Below are positions 61,331 through 64,000 of a DNA stretch of 64,000 nucleotides, one piece after another. Below the pieces are notes generated by a model that saw only the letters and a list, made by a program, of their open reading frames with translations, searched no databases and was not told the origin of the DNA. Source of the DNA: 3-1-20CM-4-69-9 sp963833655 (GTDB lineage: Bacteria > Actinomycetota > Thermoleophilia > Gaiellales > Gaiellaceae); contig CAWHYL010000006.1 of assembly GCA_963833655.1 (NCBI GenBank), forward strand, positions 310,001-374,000, read 5' to 3'. Both the position numbers and the translations under genes were made by a program. The number at the start of each line of letters is the position of its first letter. The first letter of the stretch is position 1.

Positions 61331-61603
61331 TTAGACGTCGCCGCCGAATCGGCGCGCGAACTCGCGGTGCGCTGCCTCGGCGTCGTCTCGCTCGTGCGCC
61401 CCCTCGATGTCCTCGCGGACGGTCATGAGGTACTCCGCCAGGCCGGGGCGCTCGAGATCGACGCCGAGTCGTCCGAGCAGGCAGCTGCCCGCGACGACTG
61501 CTCCGCCCGGCTCCCAGAAGGCACACCGGTCGCTCCCGCATGCCTCGGCATGTCCGTGCGCTGCGAGGTGAAGCCTGCAGATCCTCGGCTCGGTCGATCT
61601 CAC
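61331..61603 (-). CDS. Small Cys-containing protein (unknown function)
   Basis: A 90-residue soluble protein with four cysteines and several histidines: CRLHLAAHGHAEACGSDRC, FWEPGG and GSCLLGRLGVDL. The C-x12-C-x4-C-x13-C spacing could make a metal or Fe-S-like site. The C-terminal half is an acidic helix (EYLMTVREDIEGAHERDDAE). GTG start 61603, weak RBS. First gene of the USP-ZIP-xfp-ackA operon; its upstream region holds a motif variant. No named family recognised. Confidence 0.65.
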   Translation of the reverse strand: MRSTEPRICRLHLAAHGHAEACGSDRCAFWEPGGAVVAGSCLLGRLGVDLERPGLAEYLMTVREDIEGAHERDDAEAAHREFARRFGGDV

Positions 61604-61632
61604 GTCTCAAGTGTCCGCGTGCCACCGGGCGT

Positions 61633-61645
61633 GGACATCGGGCGG
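61633..61645 (-). promoter_or_regulatory. Motif variant upstream of the phosphoketolase operon
   Basis: On the minus strand CCGCCCGATGTCC reads in the same orientation as CCGCCCCGATGTCGG at 11906 relative to the downstream gene. It lies 30-42 nt upstream of the GTG start at 61603. Only the left half and centre match. Confidence 0.4.
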
Positions 61646-61678
61646 CGCCCTGATCTCGGTGCGGCGTTTTACGGAGGC

Positions 61679-62416
61679 CTACGCGGTTCGGCGACGCAAC
61701 GTCGCCGCCCCCAATGCGAGCGAAGCGCCGATCGCCGCCAGCACGAGCAGGACGTCCACGAGCCCCGCTGCCCCGAGAGTGCCGTCGTGTGTGATGCGGT
61801 CGAGTGCGTCGTATGCATACGTCAGCGGGAAGCAGTACGAGAGCAGCTCGAGGGGTCGCGCCATCGCGGCCCGCGGGGCGAGCAGGCCGCACAGGAGCAG
61901 CTGCGGGAAGACGACCGCCGGCATGAACTCCACCGCCTGGAACTCCGTCCGTGCGAACGCGCTCAGGAGCAGTCCGAGCGACATGCCGAGCAATGCATTC
62001 GCCACGGCGAGCGCGCCGACGGCCCACGCCGGCCCGGCGACGTGGAGGTCGAGCGCGCCCAGTGCGAGCGCCGAAACGACCGTTGCCTGCACCGCGCCCA
62101 GCAGACCGAACGCCAGCGCGTAGCCGACGAGCAGGTCGAGCTTGTGCAGCGGCAAGGTCATCAGCCGCTCGAGCGTGCCGGTCGTGCGCTCGCGCAGCAT
62201 CGTGATCGACGCGACCAGGAACATCATGCTGAACGGGAAGAGCCCGAGCAGCGGGCCGCCGATCCGGTCGAAGATCGCCGGTTGTCCGACGAACACGTAC
62301 TTCAGGAGGGTCACCAGCAGGCACGGGACGGCGAGAAGGAGGGCGATCGTGCGCGGGTCACGCCGTAGCTGCATGAGCACACGCAGCGAGGTGCCGCCGG
62401 CTGCCGCGGTGCTCAT
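61679..62416 (-). CDS. ABC-2 type transporter permease
   Basis: 245 residues from ATG 62416, which overlaps the ATPase stop (ATGA); the frame is open upstream but only across the ATPase gene. Six helices, with the ABC-2 signature RERTTGTLERLMTLPLHKLD at the coupling helix. Together with the next gene it forms a small DrrA/DrrB-like exporter. Last gene of an operon starting at or before the malic enzyme. Confidence 0.9.
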   Translation of the reverse strand: MSTAAAGGTSLRVLMQLRRDPRTIALLLAVPCLLVTLLKYVFVGQPAIFDRIGGPLLGLFPFSMMFLVASITMLRERTTGTLERLMTLPLHKLDLLVGYALAFGLLGAVQATVVSALALGALDLHVAGPAWAVGALAVANALLGMSLGLLLSAFARTEFQAVEFMPAVVFPQLLLCGLLAPRAAMARPLELLSYCFPLTYAYDALDRITHDGTLGAAGLVDVLLVLAAIGASLALGAATLRRRTA

Positions 62417-63120
62417 CGTGCCTCCGACAGAGCCAGCAGCGCTGCGTCGAGGTCGTGCGTGCCGGTTTGGCGGCGCAGGCCCTCGACCGTCGTGGCCGCG
62501 AGCAGCGCCCCCTCGCGCAGGAGCACCAGCTCGTCGCAACGCTCCGCCTCGTCCATCACATGGCTCGAGACGATCAGCGTCGCGCCTTGTGTTGCGAGCG
62601 CGGCGAGATGCGTCCAGAGGTCTCGGCGCAGGACCGGGTCGAGACCGACGGTCGGCTCGTCGAGGACGAGGACCTCGGGCCTGCCGATCAGCGCCGTCGC
62701 GAGAGCTGCACGCGCACGCTGGCCGCCGGATAGTCGAGTGACGACCCGGTCGGCGTCGTCCACGAGCCCGACCGTTTCGATGACGTCCTCGACCCTGGCG
62801 TCGCGGCTCCCGAGCAGGCGCGCGAAGTACCTCAGATTCTCGCGGACGGTCAGGTCGCCGTAGACGGACGGAGCCTGCGTCGTGTATGCGACCCGCGAGC
62901 GGAGCTCAGGTGCGCCGGCGGGCAGTCCGAGCACTGTGACGGCGCCGCGCTCGACCCGCTGGACGCCGACGATCGAGCGCATCAAGGTGCTCTTGCCACT
63001 GCCGTTGGGGCCGAGGAAGCCGGTGATTGCGCCGCGGCGGATCTCGACACTCAGGTCCGCAAGCGCGAGGCGACCGCCGCGAACGACCCGCAGCCGCTCG
63101 ACGACCACGGCACTGTCCAC
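62413..63120 (-). CDS. ABC transporter ATP-binding protein (drug/antibiotic exporter type)
   Basis: A 235-residue ATPase with Walker A GPNGSGKS, signature LSGGQRAR, Walker B VLVLDEPTVGLDP and VSSHVMDEA. The signature with LDPxLRRDLW fits ABC-2 multidrug exporters (ABCA/DrrA group). Start GTG 63120, 4 nt after the malic enzyme stop. Pairs with the permease at 61679. Confidence 0.93.
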   Translation of the reverse strand: MDSAVVVERLRVVRGGRLALADLSVEIRRGAITGFLGPNGSGKSTLMRSIVGVQRVERGAVTVLGLPAGAPELRSRVAYTTQAPSVYGDLTVRENLRYFARLLGSRDARVEDVIETVGLVDDADRVVTRLSGGQRARAALATALIGRPEVLVLDEPTVGLDPVLRRDLWTHLAALATQGATLIVSSHVMDEAERCDELVLLREGALLAATTVEGLRRQTGTHDLDAALLALSEAR

Positions 63121-63124
63121 GGGA

Positions 63125-64000
63125 TTAGCCGGCGGCGGCGACGCGGGCGACTGCAGCCGCGACGCGAGGCGCGACGTCTCGGTTGAAGACGCTCGGAATG
63201 ATGTAGTCGGCGCTCAGCTCGTCGAGCGGGATCAGCTCCGCGATCGCCTCGGCGGCCGCCACCTTCATCGCCTCCGTGATATCGGTCGCGCGTGCGTCCA
63301 ACGCACCGCGGAAGATGCCGGGGAACGCGAGGACGTTGTTGATCTGGTTGGGATAGTCGGAGCGGCCGGTCGCGACGACCGCCGCGACCCCTTCGATCTC
63401 CTCGGGCATGACCTCGGGCGTGGGGTTGGCCATCGCAAAGACGACTGCGTCGTCCGCCATCCGCGCGATCCCGCGCGCCGTCACTGCACCGGGCGCCGAC
63501 AGGCCGATGTACACGTCCGCGCCTGCGAGCACATCGTCGCCCGATCCGCGCTCCCGGTCCGGATTCGTCTTCGCGGCCAGCTCGGCTTTCGCGGCAGTCA
63601 GGTTCGGATCTCCGGCACAAAGGGCGCCTCGGCGATCGACGCCGACGATGTTCGTCACGCCGGCCGCCAACAGGATGTTCGCGGTGGCGACGCCCGCAGC
63701 GCCCACACCGGTGATGACGACCTTCACGTCCTCGGCGCGCTTGCCGACGACGCGCAGGGCATTGAGAAATGCCGCGAGCACCACGACCGCCGTCCCGTGC
63801 TGGTCGTCGTGGAAGACCGGGATGTCGAGAAGGTCGCGAAGGTGCCGCTCGATCGTGAAGCAGCGCGGTGCCGAGATGTCCTCGAGGTTGATTCCACCGA
63901 AGACGGGAGCGATCGCACGCACTGTGGCGACGATCTCGGCCTCGTCCTTCGTCGCGAGGCAGAGCGGCCACGCATCCACGCCTCCGAACTCCTTGAACAG
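63125..64000 (-). CDS. NAD(P)-dependent malic enzyme (5' end beyond window)
   Basis: The C-terminal 291 residues of malic enzyme run in frame to the window end. Visible: LFKEFGGVDAWPLC, the metal/substrate region GGINLEDISAPRCFTIERHL, VFHDDQHGTAVV, the Rossmann loop ITGVGAAGVATANIL, ANPTPEVMPEEIEGV and NQINNVLAFPGIFRGALDA. Catalyses oxidative decarboxylation of malate to pyruvate, giving NAD(P)H. The bacterial short form without a phosphotransacetylase tail ends here. It appears co-transcribed with the ABC exporter genes. The cofactor cannot be fixed from this part alone. Confidence 0.93.
   Translation of the reverse strand: MFKEFGGVDAWPLCLATKDEAEIVATVRAIAPVFGGINLEDISAPRCFTIERHLRDLLDIPVFHDDQHGTAVVVLAAFLNALRVVGKRAEDVKVVITGVGAAGVATANILLAAGVTNIVGVDRRGALCAGDPNLTAAKAELAAKTNPDRERGSGDDVLAGADVYIGLSAPGAVTARGIARMADDAVVFAMANPTPEVMPEEIEGVAAVVATGRSDYPNQINNVLAFPGIFRGALDARATDITEAMKVAAAEAIAELIPLDELSADYIIPSVFNRDVAPRVAAAVARVAAAG

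Noticed and set aside
1..64000. CRISPR arrays, rRNA genes, intact insertion sequences
   Set aside because: No regularly spaced direct repeats, rRNA stretches, transposase or integrase motifs were seen on reading both strands.

Overview
The window is GC-rich DNA with frequent GTG starts and many 4-nt ATGA/GTGA gene overlaps. Its contents (zinc-ribbon adenylate cyclases fused to STAND ATPases, a LuxR-type AAA regulator, MMPL transporters, CopC-CopD fusion, YcnI, DUF4389, phosphoketolase) suggest an Actinomycetota chromosome, most likely class Thermoleophilia (Gaiellales/Solirubrobacterales-like). That placement is inference from gene content; there is no rRNA here. About 60 genes cover nearly all of the window. 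No CRISPR array, intact insertion sequence, intact tRNA or rRNA gene was seen.

Layout. 1-5.0 kb: end of a CBS-domain gene, a Tat-exported CotA-like multicopper oxidase, and an SPFH/NfeD pair. 3.9-8.2 kb: a carbohydrate ABC importer whose ATPase is divergent from its two permeases and binding protein. 8.2-8.95 kb: a gene-free scar with a strong hairpin, decayed MFS and alpha/beta-hydrolase remnants, a repeat also found at 3.7 kb, and a tRNA 3'-half-like sequence. 8.95-19.4 kb: a large LuxR/AAA regulator, two small conserved proteins, two MMPL transporters and an APC permease. 19.4-27.7 kb: greA plus a tightly packed operon moxR - DUF58 - VWA - secreted protein - VWA - cyclase/STAND. 27.8-34.6 kb: DUF4242 and a second long operon, lipoprotein - membrane protein - YcnI - CopC/CopD - unlisted 36-aa peptide - TPM-like protein - second cyclase/STAND. 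34.7-41 kb: MFS with two tandem arylsulfotransferase-like genes, a MshEN-like protein, DUF4389 and a lipoprotein.

41-64 kb is a stress and energy neighbourhood: glutamate decarboxylase; CoA-binding protein; PAP2 phosphatase; a NirK-like copper protein with DsbA-like and VKOR partners; a MacB-type exporter coupled to a CBS-BON protein; a cyclic-2,3-diphosphoglycerate-synthetase-like protein with Hsp20; CBS-BON with OsmC; a GNAT/acetyl-CoA synthetase fusion divergent from a universal stress protein; and a five-gene operon (small Cys protein, USP, ZIP transporter, phosphoketolase, short acetate kinase). It ends with an ABC-2 exporter and a truncated malic enzyme. The mix recalls dormancy regulons of other actinobacteria, but no DosR/DosS pair is present.

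The most interesting signal is a motif, CCCGATGTCGGG or close variants, upstream of several of these stress operons. A 17-nt identical copy lies in the intergenic region between the LuxR/AAA gene and the 11.9-kb small-protein/MMPL operon. It may be the operator of a previously undescribed stress regulon, with the LuxR/AAA protein as one candidate regulator.
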